From the NCBI GenBank assembly GCA_963931925.1, contig OZ007581.1, forward strand, positions 13,018,162 to 13,082,161: a DNA stretch of 64,000 bases, in the 5' to 3' direction. This document shows positions 13,210 through 24,100 of the stretch, piece by piece. Under the pieces are notes generated by a model. That model did no database searches, was not told where the DNA came from, and saw nothing but the letters and a program-made list of their open reading frames with translations. The stretch's first letter is position 1. Every line of letters starts with the position of its first letter. The position numbers and the translations under genes were made by a program. The stretch is from Onchidella celtica. Its lineage: Eukaryota; Mollusca; Gastropoda; Systellommatophora; Onchidiidae.

Positions 13210-14289
13210 AGTTAGGACATAAATATATTTACAATTCATTCATAACATTTATTTTACAATCAGTTTACTATTTAATTACAACAAAAGACAGTTAGATACT
13301 GCACAAGCATTTCTTAAGCAAATTTCGGTTTGTCTTGACATTTTACGAAATTTGGAACAAGTCAAAATTATGAATTTTGTTTAAGGAAATTTTTTTTCAA
13401 CAAATTTCATGACAATTTGTGTATTGCACATATCCATGTAGGTCATACATGTATAAATTAAAAGTTTATAGTAATTACTTGGCTGAGGTTTTTTTGTGTG
13501 GTTTTTTTTAACTGAAATCTAAATTAAGCTATATATATTCAACATTTTATTTACCTTTGCATGAATGACCACTGTCCATCAGGTGTATGACATGAGATGA
13601 CATGGCTGATCACACGATGTCACATAAAGTGAGTGGATACAAGAGAGGACAAAGTGCTGGGCCTAATACACTCTTGACACACATGATACTCAAACATCCT
13701 CCTAGTCCTGCTCACAGACACACATGATCTTGTAACACACACTTAAATATTATCACTAAAAAGTCTCCTCTCTTCCCCTCTCTCTCACACACACACATAT
13801 ACATACTTACCCACATGCATGCGCACACACCCACACGCACATATGGAGGGAGGGGGAGTAAAAAGTGAGAAAGGCGTTTAAAAGGTTAAGGTCAACGATT
13901 TGGACAGTGAATGCAAGTAGAGTGATCAAATCTGATGTGGATTATGAGACTGGGAGTGGGGACAAATAGTTAAAGATAGAGAGAGAAAGAAAGGGAGCGG
14001 GAGAAAGAGAGGGAGAGCGAGAGAAGAAGGAAGCAGGAGAGAGAGAGAGGGAGGGTGTGGGAGTGGCAGAGAGAGGGAGGGAGCGGGAGAGAGAGATGGA
14101 GAGAGAGAGAGAGAGAGAAAGACTGGGGGGAGGAGGGGGAAGAGATGAAAGAAAAAACAGAGTACATGGAAAAGAGAAAGACATGAAATCTGAATTCTGA
14201 CCGGGTGTTTTAGTTTGTGTGTATGCTTGTGTGTACAGACAGTCACACAGACAGCCACACAACTGAGCACATACACACAAACAAACAGA
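13207..14289. other. Non-coding region next to the C1q terminal exon, with a purine-rich tract
   Basis: This is the likely 3' UTR and flank of the minus-strand C1q gene. It contains CA runs near 13,790 and a GA/GGGA purine-rich tract at about 13,975-14,130. The tract generates three long artefactual minus-strand ORFs rich in Ser, Leu and Pro. The poly(A) site was not fixed. Confidence 0.5.
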
Positions 14290-14774
14290 CTAATCATTCA
14301 CCAACACACAAGACACACTTGTCGGTGACACCAGTTCCTCATCATATCTTACATACTCCACCTGCACCCATAGCTTGTCACCTGCCTTCAAGCCTACAAG
14401 GTTCTCACTACTATCATGTAGTTTAAAATTATCACTGGCATCAGCCTCATAAAAGCACACACATCTTCTACCCAACGTCCATGTTTCACATGCATCACTT
14501 GCCCAATGCCTTCCCACACCAACATTTTTTCCATCATACAGCACCATTAACTGTATCCCCCCATCACCATCCTGGCTGTGACTCAAGGTCACTTTGTATC
14601 TGCCGCTGACAGGTACAGTATACACACCAGTAGAGACATCATAGTGGTGACCAGTGCCCATTGTCACCTCTGTCAAACAACTGAGAGTTGTGCCTTCAGT
14701 GACACAGACTTCCTGTCCCTTAGGCAACTGTGCTTTGAATCCTACTGGCTGTCTAGGCCCTGTGTGTGGCCCAC
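14290..14774 (-). CDS. C1q-domain protein, terminal exon
   Basis: The exon encodes about 160 residues forming one C1q (TNF-like jelly-roll) domain and then stops. Diagnostic pieces are PVGFKAQLPKG at the start, the strand HYDVSTGVYTVPVSGRYKVT, LMVLYDG in the middle, and LKAGDKLWVQVEYV near the end. Family members are usually secreted lectin-like pattern-recognition proteins that trimerise. Mollusc genomes hold very many of them. The open frame runs further upstream to an ATG, but a strong acceptor (TGTTTTCACAG) lies directly before GTGGGCC. The exon therefore most likely starts there, in phase 1. That phase agrees exactly with the 28-nt microexon at 24.1 kb and the coiled-coil exon at 29.4 kb. 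No signal peptide is encoded here; it must lie in an exon further 5'. Confidence 0.85.
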
Positions 14775-14888
14775 CTGTGAAAACACATGAACAACCCATA
14801 CACATGTTTATCTGGGTTATGGTAACCCCAGTGACAACTCTTAGTCTTTCCACACGTTTTTCTTAATCTCTCCATCTCTCTCTCCTTC

Positions 14889-15336
14889 ATTTTGAGGTCT
14901 TTATTTTAGGAGGTTCGCTGCCCTTGGCATTTACACCTCACTTTACTTGTTTTATTATTTCTTGTTCTGGCGGGATGATATGGATAAATTTTAATCTATT
15001 AATTTCAATTTTGCCCGGGCAGCGGCCTTTCGGCCTGCTCTTTACGATTCCCAACTGCCAAGGTATCTTTAACGTGCGCAACGTGCACACGGGCCCTCCG
15101 AATTTTTTCGTCCTTATCCGAGAAGACTAGGTACTCGATCCTACCCCCCAATAGGACCAGGGACTTGAAAATATGAGAAAAATCCAATTTCCAAGAACTA
15201 CTCGACCCTACCCCCCAATAGGACCAGGGACTTGAAAACACGAGAAAAATCCAATTTCCAATATGCCTGCACTGCCCGGGTTTAGAACCCGGGACCCTTG
15301 GCATGAGAGGAGAGCACCTTGCCTCTAGACCACCAA
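14889..15336 (-). repeat. Full SINE copy with 15-bp target-site duplication
   Basis: ATCTCTCTCTCCTTC occurs directly on both sides (14,874-14,888 and 15,337-15,351), which fixes the ends of the insertion. On the minus strand it starts TTTGGTGGTCTAGAGGCAAG (box A) and has box B GGGTTCTAAACCC at 15,278-15,290. It ends in AATAAAGACCTC. A ~67-bp body segment (TACTCGATCCTACCCCCCAA...) is present twice, at 15,132-15,198 and 15,199-15,262. The same doubling occurs in the 24.8-kb copy, which marks a subfamily. Confidence 0.9.
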
Positions 15337-15536
15337 ATCTCTCTCTCCTTCTGTTCTGTCATTCTTTTATATTCTGTCTATGGTCTTGCTCCTTCCTAGC
15401 ACAGCATGACCGTCATCGTGTCGACGTGATTTCTCCTAGCTCAAACTCTGTTCCCTAACGACTTAATCCAATTTGCTTTCTCTCATTTTTGTGTCTTATT
15501 CTCTCTTTCTCTCCCTCCCAGTAAGTTATCTCTTAC

Positions 15537-16869
15537 TGTTATGACCCAGTTGTTATGGATTCCCTGGAATCATAATGTTGTGTTGATGGGGTGTTGGTTC
15601 GACTGCATTTTTTTATAATCGAGAGTTTTATGATTTATTATTTATTCCATCTAAGACCTAACTTTCATACCATTCCAAATACTAAAAGACAATCTGATTA
15701 AAGTTCAATTCATCAGACCTGCAGGGTCACATTTATTTATAATAAAGACACTAACAATCTCGACTAGATCTAATTAATTAATAAGGATAAACATCTGTGG
15801 CATCACATCCATAATTAATAATACTTCCTTCTAAGTCTAGCTCTATACTTTCTCTAATAACATTTAACTCTGGACTCACTAATTATCTGCTTAAACTAGA
15901 TCTATTAGGTATATATATCTAAAAACTAGATTACTTATTGGATGACAATTAGTCTCTGAATACATAATGTCATATGGGATATTCTGCCTACAATTCTAGT
16001 AGAGAACGAGCCCGTCAACGACAAGTGACGTCGGCCCAGTTAAGTACAGAGATCTAGATATCTAGATATATCTAGCTCTAGGATGGGCTGGCATTTCCCA
16101 GCCTCACCCAGATAATTCAATGACAGTTAGTCATACATTTCATACATTAGTTCTAGATGCAGCTCTAGATGGCAGTTTAATTTTGCATTCACTCCTGGTG
16201 GGTTCCTTCAAGACTCTCCTAACGGATAAATGTCGTACGTTTCATTCACTGTCGATGTCATCAAGAGATTCTATCTTCGATTACTTACGATTGGTCTGGC
16301 ACTAAGGCCAGAAACAATATATCAAAGCGGTGTCATGTCAAGCTTATGAATATAAATGACAAGATCAACATCTAGTCATGTTGTATTGGTAAATATTACA
16401 ATCATCCACTCAAGTAGGATGCAACTGACTCCTACACACAGGGAAGGCTATGCACGGAGTGAAGTCCCCCGGTCAGCTGCTCTCTCGGCTGCCTATATTA
16501 TCAATACGCCTTAACGGTTAAGTGACGTAGACAAATGAATAGTTCTCACCCCCACGTTGAAAACGGGGTGTTAATCTTCATCGATAGCACATTATCTTTA
16601 CATTTTAATATCAGTAGTATATATCTGATTATCTATAGCCCATTCACCATAACACCAGTGATATTCTGTCTACTAGCATACTACTGTTTATCTACGCCTT
16701 CCTGTTGTTCAATAGTTCCCTCTTGCTTAAAATGACGTCATCAAAAAACACCGTCCTTATCTACAACTGACGTACTTCACATGTTATATTTATTCACCTC
16801 CTCTCTATAATTAATTCGGTTATTTCCCCTTGACCACTAACCTCACACCAATTACATTTGATTATGACA
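15537..16869 (-). repeat. Putative 3' LTR of the non-autonomous insertion
   Basis: It runs from TGTCATAATC at 16,869 to GGGTCATAACA at 15,537 on the minus strand, 1333 bp. The LTR call rests on the TG...CA termini, the adjacent purine tract and the exact 205-bp partner repeat. It is AT-rich with many CTAGAT motifs and has no coding content. Confidence 0.55.
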
Positions 16870-17946
16870 TCCCCCACCCCAGTGGAAATTTTAAGAAAAA
16901 TGTACACGATAAGATCTATGAAAGTCCGAAGTCATGAAAATGACTCTGATATTGTGGTGGGGGCTTAAGACTAAAGTAGAAAAGTTATCCCCAAGATGGA
17001 TAAAAAATTTAACTAAGAACGTGCATAGTGGATGGACAAAAACTACACAGTTATTGATGCAACGTTCTGTAGAATCTCATCTATATAAATATATTTTCAC
17101 TTCATACAATCACACTTCTCATGAACATTTATAATAATAATAATTACTTTACTGTATACTTTTGAATTAAAGTATAACTATATTCACACAGTCACACATC
17201 ATTGAAGAATCATACTCATAATTATTTTGTCAACACACATATTAATACATATATGCACATTCACAAACAATATATTATTAATTAAAGTATTGTGGCATCC
17301 AATGGCAGCAGTAGCTCTGGTTGCTTGGTTTGCCATGACTCCATCTCATTGACCCGCAGACAAGGGCGTCAGGTTTGTCAGTAGCTCAGGTCACAGTCCG
17401 GAATGACGCTGGTGGAAAGAGGATATTCACAAGAAAGAATGTAAAAATTGTTCATAAATTAGTGAACAATATAATGTGAATCCATCCACCGTCCAGAAAT
17501 GAGGTGGAGAAGCGCCACCCAACCTCAATACAAGACAGACTCTTTAATAGAGTAATGAAAATTTTGGTCTGTCTTACTTTTTACAACGAATTTCCGTATA
17601 ATGAAGCCGAACAACCAAAACGACGAAAAGTTAATTAGCTTAACGTTTACATTCCAAATTCGCGTGGTGCTGCCTCAAATGCAACAATAGTATAGAACTT
17701 TCTCAATTCAATAACTAAATGATTTAATTTATTTAATCTCCGTATCGAATCCGGTATAGATGAGATGGCACGAGGCGATAGCTAGTTAATCTAATGCGCT
17801 TTACGCAAGCCATGCACACGTCAAGTGTCACAGTCATCTCGGTATATAATCATATCTAGTATTATGTTAGCTGGTCCACGGGACGCGGACAGCCTAAGAC
17901 ATAATCGGTTGTATAAAAAAAACTCCACTCTTCTTCACAACTTCTT

Positions 17947-18094
17947 AAAACGCGACCACGCAGTGTCCTCTGTTACCACTGCAAAATATCTCTCAACGCG
18001 ACGAATCAGTGTCCTCTGTTACCACTGTCAAAATTATATCTCTCAACGCGACAAATCAGTGTTCTCTGTTAGCACTGGAAAAACTCTCAAAATG
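17947..18094. repeat. Three ~49-bp tandem repeats
   Basis: Three successive units share ACGCGAC, CAGTGT(C/T)CTCTGTTA and CACTG, followed by A-rich sequence and TCTC. Divergence between units is modest. Confidence 0.8.
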
Positions 18095-18117
18095 CAAAAA
18101 TTCCCTTTCTTACCGGT

Positions 18118-18226
18118 CGGTCTTACACTGCCTGCGGCCTTACACTGCCCATAGGTCTTACACTGCATCTCCGCGTCTTACACTGCCTGCGGCCTTACAC
18201 TGCCCTGAGGCCTTACACTGCCTGTA
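18118..18226. repeat. Array of six TTACACTGCC repeats
   Basis: (G)TCTTACACTGCC or GGCCTTACACTGCC recurs six times, with spacers such as TGCG, CATAG and CTGAG. It directly follows the 49-bp array. Confidence 0.85.
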
Positions 18227-19239
18227 AGAAGGTTCAACTCTCTCTCAATATACCACGTGTCTTTTATAATGACATTACCTCAATACTGATACGAACAAGT
18301 CCCATGAGACAATAAACTCTTTGCTCCTCGGGCGGCCGCACAGCCGAAAATAATACCAATATTCACCACACATCACTCATCTCTCACTTCACATAAATTA
18401 CTTCCCATACAACAGTCTTCCACTGTCCTCTCGGGAGCTCATCAATTTAAAGACGAATCGGTTATATCACACTAACCCAGAACTGGCAGTATTAACTGCA
18501 CGGGTTCTAATAATTCACTTAATGTCAATAATCCAGATTAAAATTCAACGTGGTTTTTAGCACGTGAAATATTTCAGGCAATATTGTAAAACATAGCAAT
18601 GTCAATATAATAGTTTAAACTTTATAAGAAAGAAAAAAAAAATACACTGAACAGTACACTAGACTCACAAGCAAGACGAACGATAACAGACCCTACAAGT
18701 CCCAACTTATTTACAAGATAGTATTAAGAAGAAGACAGGAGAGACATCTTCCTAAAGAAATGTGAGGAAGCAAGAGAAACGCCACAATCTATACGAATAA
18801 ACGGATCCCTATAGAACTATTCACAGTGAAGCAAATCCCCCCGAGTTATCAATAGCCACCAATGCACTCTAATATCATTCGAAATGGCAAAGAAGAAATG
18901 CTAAACTATGATCCCATCCAACCTCTGTCTACTAGCATACTACTGTTTATCTACGCCTTCCTGTTGTTCAATAGTTCCCTCTTGCTTAAAATGACGTCAT
19001 CAAAAAACACCGTCCTTATCTACAACTGACGTACTTCACATGTTATATTTATTCACCTCCTCTCTATAATTAATTCGGTTATTTCCCCTTGACCACTAAC
19101 CTCACACCAATTACATTTGATTATGACACTTTATCTTGTTTCTCTAATTCACCTCTCTATTACCCCTTAAACTCTCTATCTCTTATTTATCTCTCTTTCC
19201 CTATCCCTGGGGTGCCAGCAACTGAACCACCTGAACCCA

Positions 19240-19600
19240 TATCATACTACATTCCCTCTCTTTCTTTTTCTTTCTCTCCCTCTCTCTCTTTCTATAATAT
19301 ATTTCTCTCTCTTTCTCCCTCCCTCTCTCTATATGTCTCTCTCTCTCTCTGTCTCATCGTGTGTGTCTCTCTATATTTCCTCTCTCTCTCCCTCTTTATC
19401 TTTCTCTCTCTATCACTCCCCCTTTCCTCTCTTTTTTTTATCGCTTTCTTTCTCTCTCTCTTTCTATCTCTCTCTCTATTTCTCTCTCTCTTTCTCTCTC
19501 GATGTTTTTCTCTCTTTCTGTGTCTGTATGTCTCTCCCTCTGTCTCTTTCCCCTCTCACTCTCTCATACCCAGTCTCTGTCTCTCTCTCTGAGTCATCCT
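19240..19600. repeat. CT-rich microsatellite tract
   Basis: Mostly TC/TCTT/CCCT repeats. All ORFs across it are Ser/Leu-rich artefacts. The end around 19,456-19,511, finishing in CGATGTTTTTCT, is copied at 25,024-25,079. Confidence 0.9.
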
Positions 19601-19712
19601 TGTGTTATCTGTCCATCTTTCTCTATTATCTGCACACATCTCAGGTATTATCTCACAGATCCCTGCCCTCTCCCTATCTCTAACAATGATAATGACAACA
19701 ATCAACACTCAC

Positions 19713-19728
19713 TCCCTCCTACAGCTGC
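19713..19728 (-). other. Candidate duplicated microexon (16 nt)
   Basis: This is the counterpart of the 28-nt microexon in the other copy of the duplicated intron. On the minus strand the donor is good (GGGA|GTGAGTG). The acceptor (GATGGGTAAG|GCAGC) has no pyrimidine tract. If used from GCAGCTG to the donor, it is 16 nt long. That equals 1 modulo 3, as does the 28-nt exon, so it would keep the frame into the C1q exon. It may be a decayed duplicate or a weak alternative exon. Confidence 0.3.
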
Positions 19729-19970
19729 CTTACCCATCAGCAAATGAACTGAAGGCGCCTGAGGTTTAACTCTTTTTAGTACCTTGGCGCTGTAAATATA
19801 TAAAATATACACATCTGGGTTATGATGACCTCAATGATGACTCGTTCAACACGTCTGTCTCTCCCTCTCTCCTTCTTCCCTTCTCTCTCTCTCCTTCTTT
19901 CTCTCTCACTGATTTTCACGTTTTCCTCTTTCCTCTTTCAACATGTAATTCACCTCTTCATTACCTCTTC

Positions 19971-22900
19971 TGGGCCCTCGGGGCGACCATCCCCAACCCA
20001 GCGCGTCCACAGGTGGCGGATAGTGGAACGACCTCTAGATATAGAGGCCAGCTGCGAATAGCCAATAAGCAGTCGCGGACCAACTGGCGGTGGTTCCAGA
20101 GGGTGAGGCAGGATCACTACCTGGGAAAAGTGACTCCCTAAAAAATACCTCAGATGCCCGGTGACAGAACCATCAAGCGAATCGAGGCGCTTTAACCTCC
20201 TCCCTGGGCAGATGGGGCTCATAGCTTGGGAAAGCAGCCCGTCTAGGAGAAGGAAAACTCTGACTCCAAACCTCCGCTGCCTTGCGGAACAGGTCACGGA
20301 CGACCAAAGGCTATGGAAGCACATCCAGAAAGAAAAGCACGCAGAAGACGGAGATGTTGGACTGCAAGGTGCAAATAGTTTGGAAAGGTGTCACAACCGA
20401 ACCCAAAAACGCAACATCACGCAATTCACTTCGATATGTCAGACAAGGAGTATCAGAATGATAGATGTGGTGCTTTGCCTGTGAAGTCCCGCCAGGCAGG
20501 TGAAGTGCCGGGCTCTATGCCTCGAAGGAGCCCACCCCCAACTACTGGTGGTCCCTCGACCTCAACTTGGGGAACCGGGAGTCGAGCAAAGAGGAAAAAG
20601 AAAGCAACTGGCCACAAAGGTACACTCATAGCAGAGCAGGAAAGAAAACAAGGCAACGTTTTGAAAATACTTCAATGGAATGCTGAGGGAATATACAATA
20701 AAAAGACGGCACTCACATACAAACTTCACAACGAAAAAATACAGATTGCATGTCTCCAAGAAACTCATCTCACGAGCAACAGCAGATTTAACATCAGAGG
20801 ATACCAATGCTTCAGACAAGACCGAGAAACCAGACCCAAAGGTGGCATCATCATTCTGGTCCACAACAGCATTGCAGCCAGTGAAATAAAGCTGGACACT
20901 CAACAAGGAACAGAAATCATTGGGGCTAAGATCTGTACACCCAACCAAGAAATCCTCATATATAATGTCTACTGCCCTCCTGACAGAGATCTTTCCCTTT
21001 ATAACATTCAGGTGCCAGAACTCAACTGTGTTATAGTCGGAGACTTCAATAGCCATTCTCAGAGTTGGGGCTACAACCACCTAGATCCCAGAGGTGAATA
21101 CGTTGAGGACTGGCAGGCTGATTGCAACCTTCAACTCCTAAATACCCCGGAGGATCCTGACTCCTTCTATTCAAGAATATGGCCTACCACCACAACCCCT
21201 GACCTAGCCTTTACGACCAGTGATTTGCACCCATGCACAACAAGAGAAGTCCAAAATCATAGACCAATCTTGATCACTGTAAATGATAGCATCCCCCCAG
21301 GAAACAGTAATACAGCTCCAAGATGGAACTACAAACGGGCAGATTGGGAGAAATTTGCCAGCTTAACCAACCAGTACACCGCATCCATCAACTGCAAGTC
21401 AAGCAAGATCAAAACATCAAGTCAGCTATTCACAGAAGCCATCTACAGAGCAGCAAAGGAAACAATACCAAGAGGCGCAAGGAAAGAATACATTCCATAC
21501 TGGTCAGAAGAACTAGAAGATCTGCACAACCAAGACAGCCAAGCAAGAGATACAGCAGAAAATGATCCTTCAATAGAAAACAACATCAAACTCAAAGCAC
21601 TCACAGCAAAACTAAGAAGGAACACACTGGCTGAAATAAGAAACAGTTGGCATGAAAAAACAGAGAGTCTGAACTTTGAGAAGGATGGGTCCAAACTATG
21701 GAAGCTAACCAAGTCCCTCAACAAAGAACCCAACAGATATGCCCCGATAACTATTGAAAAAGAAGGCAACCTCCTATCTGGAAAGGCAGCTGCACAAGAA
21801 CTCTTGAAACAGTTCCAGTTTGTTGGCAACGCAGATGTAGACGATGATAAAGAACAGGAAGTACAAGCAAACATACAAGACTTGGAAGACAGCCAACCAG
21901 AACAGCCAGAGGAGAACACAATGACCAGCTCACTCACCATGGAGGAACTGAACACTGCCCTCCAGAAACTGAAACCAAAACAAGCCCCTGGTCCAGACGA
22001 AGTAACAAATGATATGTTAATTCACCTTGGACAGAATGCTAAGAAGAAACTGCTGGCCCTCTTCAACTCCAGTTGGAAATATGGCAAGATTCCTGGAACC
22101 TGGAAAAAAGCCACACTCATCCCAATTCACAAGCCAGGCAAGCCAAGAAATAGAGTGGATAGCTACCGCCCAATCAGCCTTACAAGCTGCCTGTGTAAGG
22201 TAATGGAGAGGATCATAAACAGTAGACTGACCTGGTTCATCGAGAAGGAAAGGCTCATCATGGACGAACAAGCCGGTTTCAGAAAATGTAGATCAACAGA
22301 GGACCAGATAACCTACATATCACAGGTCGTAGAAGACGGTTTCCAGGAAAAGAAAGTGACCATCGCAGTATGGGTAGATATGGAGAAAGCCTTCGACCGC
22401 GTATGGAAGAATGGTCTCCTTCTTAAACTCCTGAAAGCAAAAGTGTCCAACCGGATGTACCAGTGGATAAAACAATACATCACCGACAGGAAAGCAAAAG
22501 TAAGGTTACAAGGTAAACAAAGTAGCACTGCACAACTGAAACATGGAGTCCCTCAGGGAGGAGTGATATCCCCCACACTCTTCAACCTCTTCATGAATGA
22601 CATAAAAGAAATTCTAACTCCAAGAGTGAAAGCGGTAATGTATGCTGATGATCTGGCACTACTCTGTTCAGAGACCAGCCTTGGCACAGCTCAGATGCGA
22701 CTTCAGTCTACCCTAAACAACCTACAACAGTGGACAACAACATGGAACATGAAGCTGAATGCCAAGAAAACAACTTACACAGTCTTTAGTCTCTCCACCA
22801 GAATGCAGGCACCTAAACTCAAAATCAACAACGAGCTTCTCATCAAAGATGACTCACCCTCATACCTCGGAGTCACATTTGACCAACGACTGACATGGAA

Positions 22901-23569
22901 AGCCCATCTGGAAAAGACCCAAACTAAAGCAATGCAGCGGATCGTACTCACAGATGCTAAGTCAGTCCTGCAGGCCCTTCAAAGTTCACATGATTATCAT
23001 CAAAACAAACTCACCTCTGCCTTAGTGCAGTTATGCCACACAGCAAGCAACGTGGTTCTCCAGTGGATCCCTGTCCACTGTAACATCATCGGAAATGATA
23101 AGGCAGACACTCTGGCAAAAAATGGCGCAAACTTCCCCCAAGACAAAGAAAACATAACACTCTCAGAAGCTAAGAGTCACATTAAGGCAGCCTTGAAATC
23201 CAAGTGGAAACAAAGTCACCCAAGCCATGTAACAGACGATGCGATACACTTGCTCAGCAGAAAGGAGCAAACTATCATTTTTAGGCTGAGAACAGGACAT
23301 AACAGACTCCGGCAGCACCTTTACAAAAAATTCAGGGTTGGAGAAACTGAGACATGCCCATGTGGAAACTGCCCAGAGAATGCAGAACATGTCCTCCAAC
23401 AATGCCCCCTATACAGAGAACAGAGGGAAAACAGCTGGCCCCGAGGTGCGGCACTACACACCAAGCTATATGGGACAGCAGAGGAACTCAGGAGCACAGC
23501 ATCCTTCATAAAGGCTACCGGCCTCCTGATATAAATAGACTGACATGAAGAACGCAGAAGAAGAAGAAG
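19971..23569 (+). mobile_element. Full-length RNase-H-type LINE (I/Ingi-like), internally deleted
   Basis: An exact 11-bp duplication, ATTACCTCTTC, lies at 19,960-19,970 and 23,570-23,580, so both ends are defined. The element starts TGGGCCCTCGGGGCGACC, has a ~465-bp 5' UTR, one long ORF and a 3' end of GAA repeats. It lies in the C1q-gene intron, antisense to the gene. Single-ORF elements combining AP-type endonuclease, RT and RNase H are known from the I-group (I/Ingi-like) clades. Confidence 0.9.
20436..23534 (+). CDS. LINE endonuclease-reverse transcriptase with truncated RNase H
   Basis: I chose the start at MSDKEYQ. It lines up with the start of the related 1277-residue ORF at 43.8-47.6 kb (shared PVKS, G-P-P region). 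An upstream in-frame ATG at 20,388 adds 16 residues and is less likely. Domains in order: a basic, proline-rich N-terminus; AP endonuclease with QWNAEG, QETHL, GDFNSHSQSWG and HRPI; reverse transcriptase with SYRPISLTS, DMEKAFDRVW, HGVPQGGVISP and MYADDLAL; then only the back part of RNase H (LTDAKSV and GNDKADTLAK); then a C-terminal CPCGNC...EHVLQQC zinc-type motif. Against the intact relative, about 250 residues are missing between QTKAMQR and IVLTDA. These include the first RNase H aspartate and the glutamate. The reading frame is kept. EN and RT look intact, but the RNase H cannot be catalytic. Confidence 0.9.
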   Translation: MSDKEYQNDRCGALPVKSRQAGEVPGSMPRRSPPPTTGGPSTSTWGTGSRAKRKKKATGHKGTLIAEQERKQGNVLKILQWNAEGIYNKKTALTYKLHNEKIQIACLQETHLTSNSRFNIRGYQCFRQDRETRPKGGIIILVHNSIAASEIKLDTQQGTEIIGAKICTPNQEILIYNVYCPPDRDLSLYNIQVPELNCVIVGDFNSHSQSWGYNHLDPRGEYVEDWQADCNLQLLNTPEDPDSFYSRIWPTTTTPDLAFTTSDLHPCTTREVQNHRPILITVNDSIPPGNSNTAPRWNYKRADWEKFASLTNQYTASINCKSSKIKTSSQLFTEAIYRAAKETIPRGARKEYIPYWSEELEDLHNQDSQARDTAENDPSIENNIKLKALTAKLRRNTLAEIRNSWHEKTESLNFEKDGSKLWKLTKSLNKEPNRYAPITIEKEGNLLSGKAAAQELLKQFQFVGNADVDDDKEQEVQANIQDLEDSQPEQPEENTMTSSLTMEELNTALQKLKPKQAPGPDEVTNDMLIHLGQNAKKKLLALFNSSWKYGKIPGTWKKATLIPIHKPGKPRNRVDSYRPISLTSCLCKVMERIINSRLTWFIEKERLIMDEQAGFRKCRSTEDQITYISQVVEDGFQEKKVTIAVWVDMEKAFDRVWKNGLLLKLLKAKVSNRMYQWIKQYITDRKAKVRLQGKQSSTAQLKHGVPQGGVISPTLFNLFMNDIKEILTPRVKAVMYADDLALLCSETSLGTAQMRLQSTLNNLQQWTTTWNMKLNAKKTTYTVFSLSTRMQAPKLKINNELLIKDDSPSYLGVTFDQRLTWKAHLEKTQTKAMQRIVLTDAKSVLQALQSSHDYHQNKLTSALVQLCHTASNVVLQWIPVHCNIIGNDKADTLAKNGANFPQDKENITLSEAKSHIKAALKSKWKQSHPSHVTDDAIHLLSRKEQTIIFRLRTGHNRLRQHLYKKFRVGETETCPCGNCPENAEHVLQQCPLYREQRENSWPRGAALHTKLYGTAEELRSTASFIKATGLLI

Positions 23570-23699
23570 ATTACCTCTTCAGTCTTGTACTCTCCACCTC
23601 TCTGGACTCCCACTATCTATTCTTCTCTATCTCTTGGTTATCTCTTTTACTGTCGCATGGCTGGGTGCAGCAACTGAACCACCTGAAACTACCTCACAC

Positions 23700-23975
23700 T
23701 ACATTCTCTCTATCTCTCTCTCTCTCTCTCTCCCTTTCTCTATATTTCTCTCTCTGTCTCTTTCTGACTCTTTATCTTTCTCTTATATATATACATTCCT
23801 CTCTCTCTCCCCACTCCCCCTCTTTCTTTCTCTCTCTCTTTTCTTTTTCACTCGAGATTTGTCTCTCTCCCTCACTGTGTGTCTCTCTCTCACCTCCTCT
23901 CTCTGTCTCTCTCTCTTCCTTCTCTCTCTCTATTTCTCTCTCTCTCTCTCCTTCTTTCTCTTTCTCTCTCTCAGT
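23700..23975. repeat. CT-rich microsatellite tract
   Basis: TCTC-rich run paralogous to the one at 19.24-19.60 kb, as part of the intron duplication. The long Ser/Leu ORFs and the antisense Arg/Glu ORF are artefacts. Confidence 0.9.
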
Positions 23976-24100
23976 CATCCAAATGTTATCTGTCGATCTT
24001 TGCTTATTATCTGCACACATCTCTTGTGTTATCCCATAATTCTCTGCCCTCTCCCCATCTCTAGCAATAACAATGACAACTGTCAACAGGCAACACTCAC

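Larger units (their letters stand above)
16870..18923 (-). other. Internal region of the non-autonomous insertion
   Basis: About 2 kb with no reverse transcriptase, integrase or gag similarity in any frame. It is notable only for two tandem arrays near 18 kb, annotated separately. No primer-binding site is visible at the right junction, because most of the right LTR is gone. Confidence 0.5.
15537..19128 (-). mobile_element. LTR-type non-autonomous insertion in the C1q intron
   Basis: The two termini are TGTTATGACCC at the left and GATTATGACA at the right, an imperfect TG...CA inverted pair. The last 205 bp of the left terminal block (16,665-16,869) recur with no difference seen at the right end (18,924-19,128). 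Just beyond the left block is CCCCCACCCC, a purine tract on the minus strand. This reads as a polypurine tract followed by an LTR beginning TGTCATAATC. Interpreted so, the element points left with a 1333-bp 3' LTR and a 5' LTR cut to its first 205 bp. The flanks are CTTAC and CTTTA, not a perfect duplication. No gag or pol frame is present. Confidence 0.6.
14790..19740. repeat. Tandem-duplicated intron segment, copy 1
   Basis: The sequence just upstream of the C1q exon (TATCTGGGTTATGGTAACCC...) recurs at about 19,810 as CATCTGGGTTATGATGACC. The block around 19.13-19.74 kb (GCAACTGAACCACCTGAA, a CT-rich run, a microexon-like end) recurs at 23.58-24.13 kb. Without the later insertions each unit is about 0.8-0.9 kb. 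The SINE and the LTR-type insertion in this copy have no counterpart in copy 2, so they came after the duplication. Confidence 0.7.

Noticed and set aside
12947..13239. ORFs rich in Ser-Leu and His-Thr
   Set aside because: They are translations of the GA/GT microsatellite, open because the repeat has no stop in those frames.
19089..19747. Long Ser/Leu/Phe-rich ORFs, membrane-protein-like
   Set aside because: They read the CT-rich tract in several frames at once; composition alone explains them.
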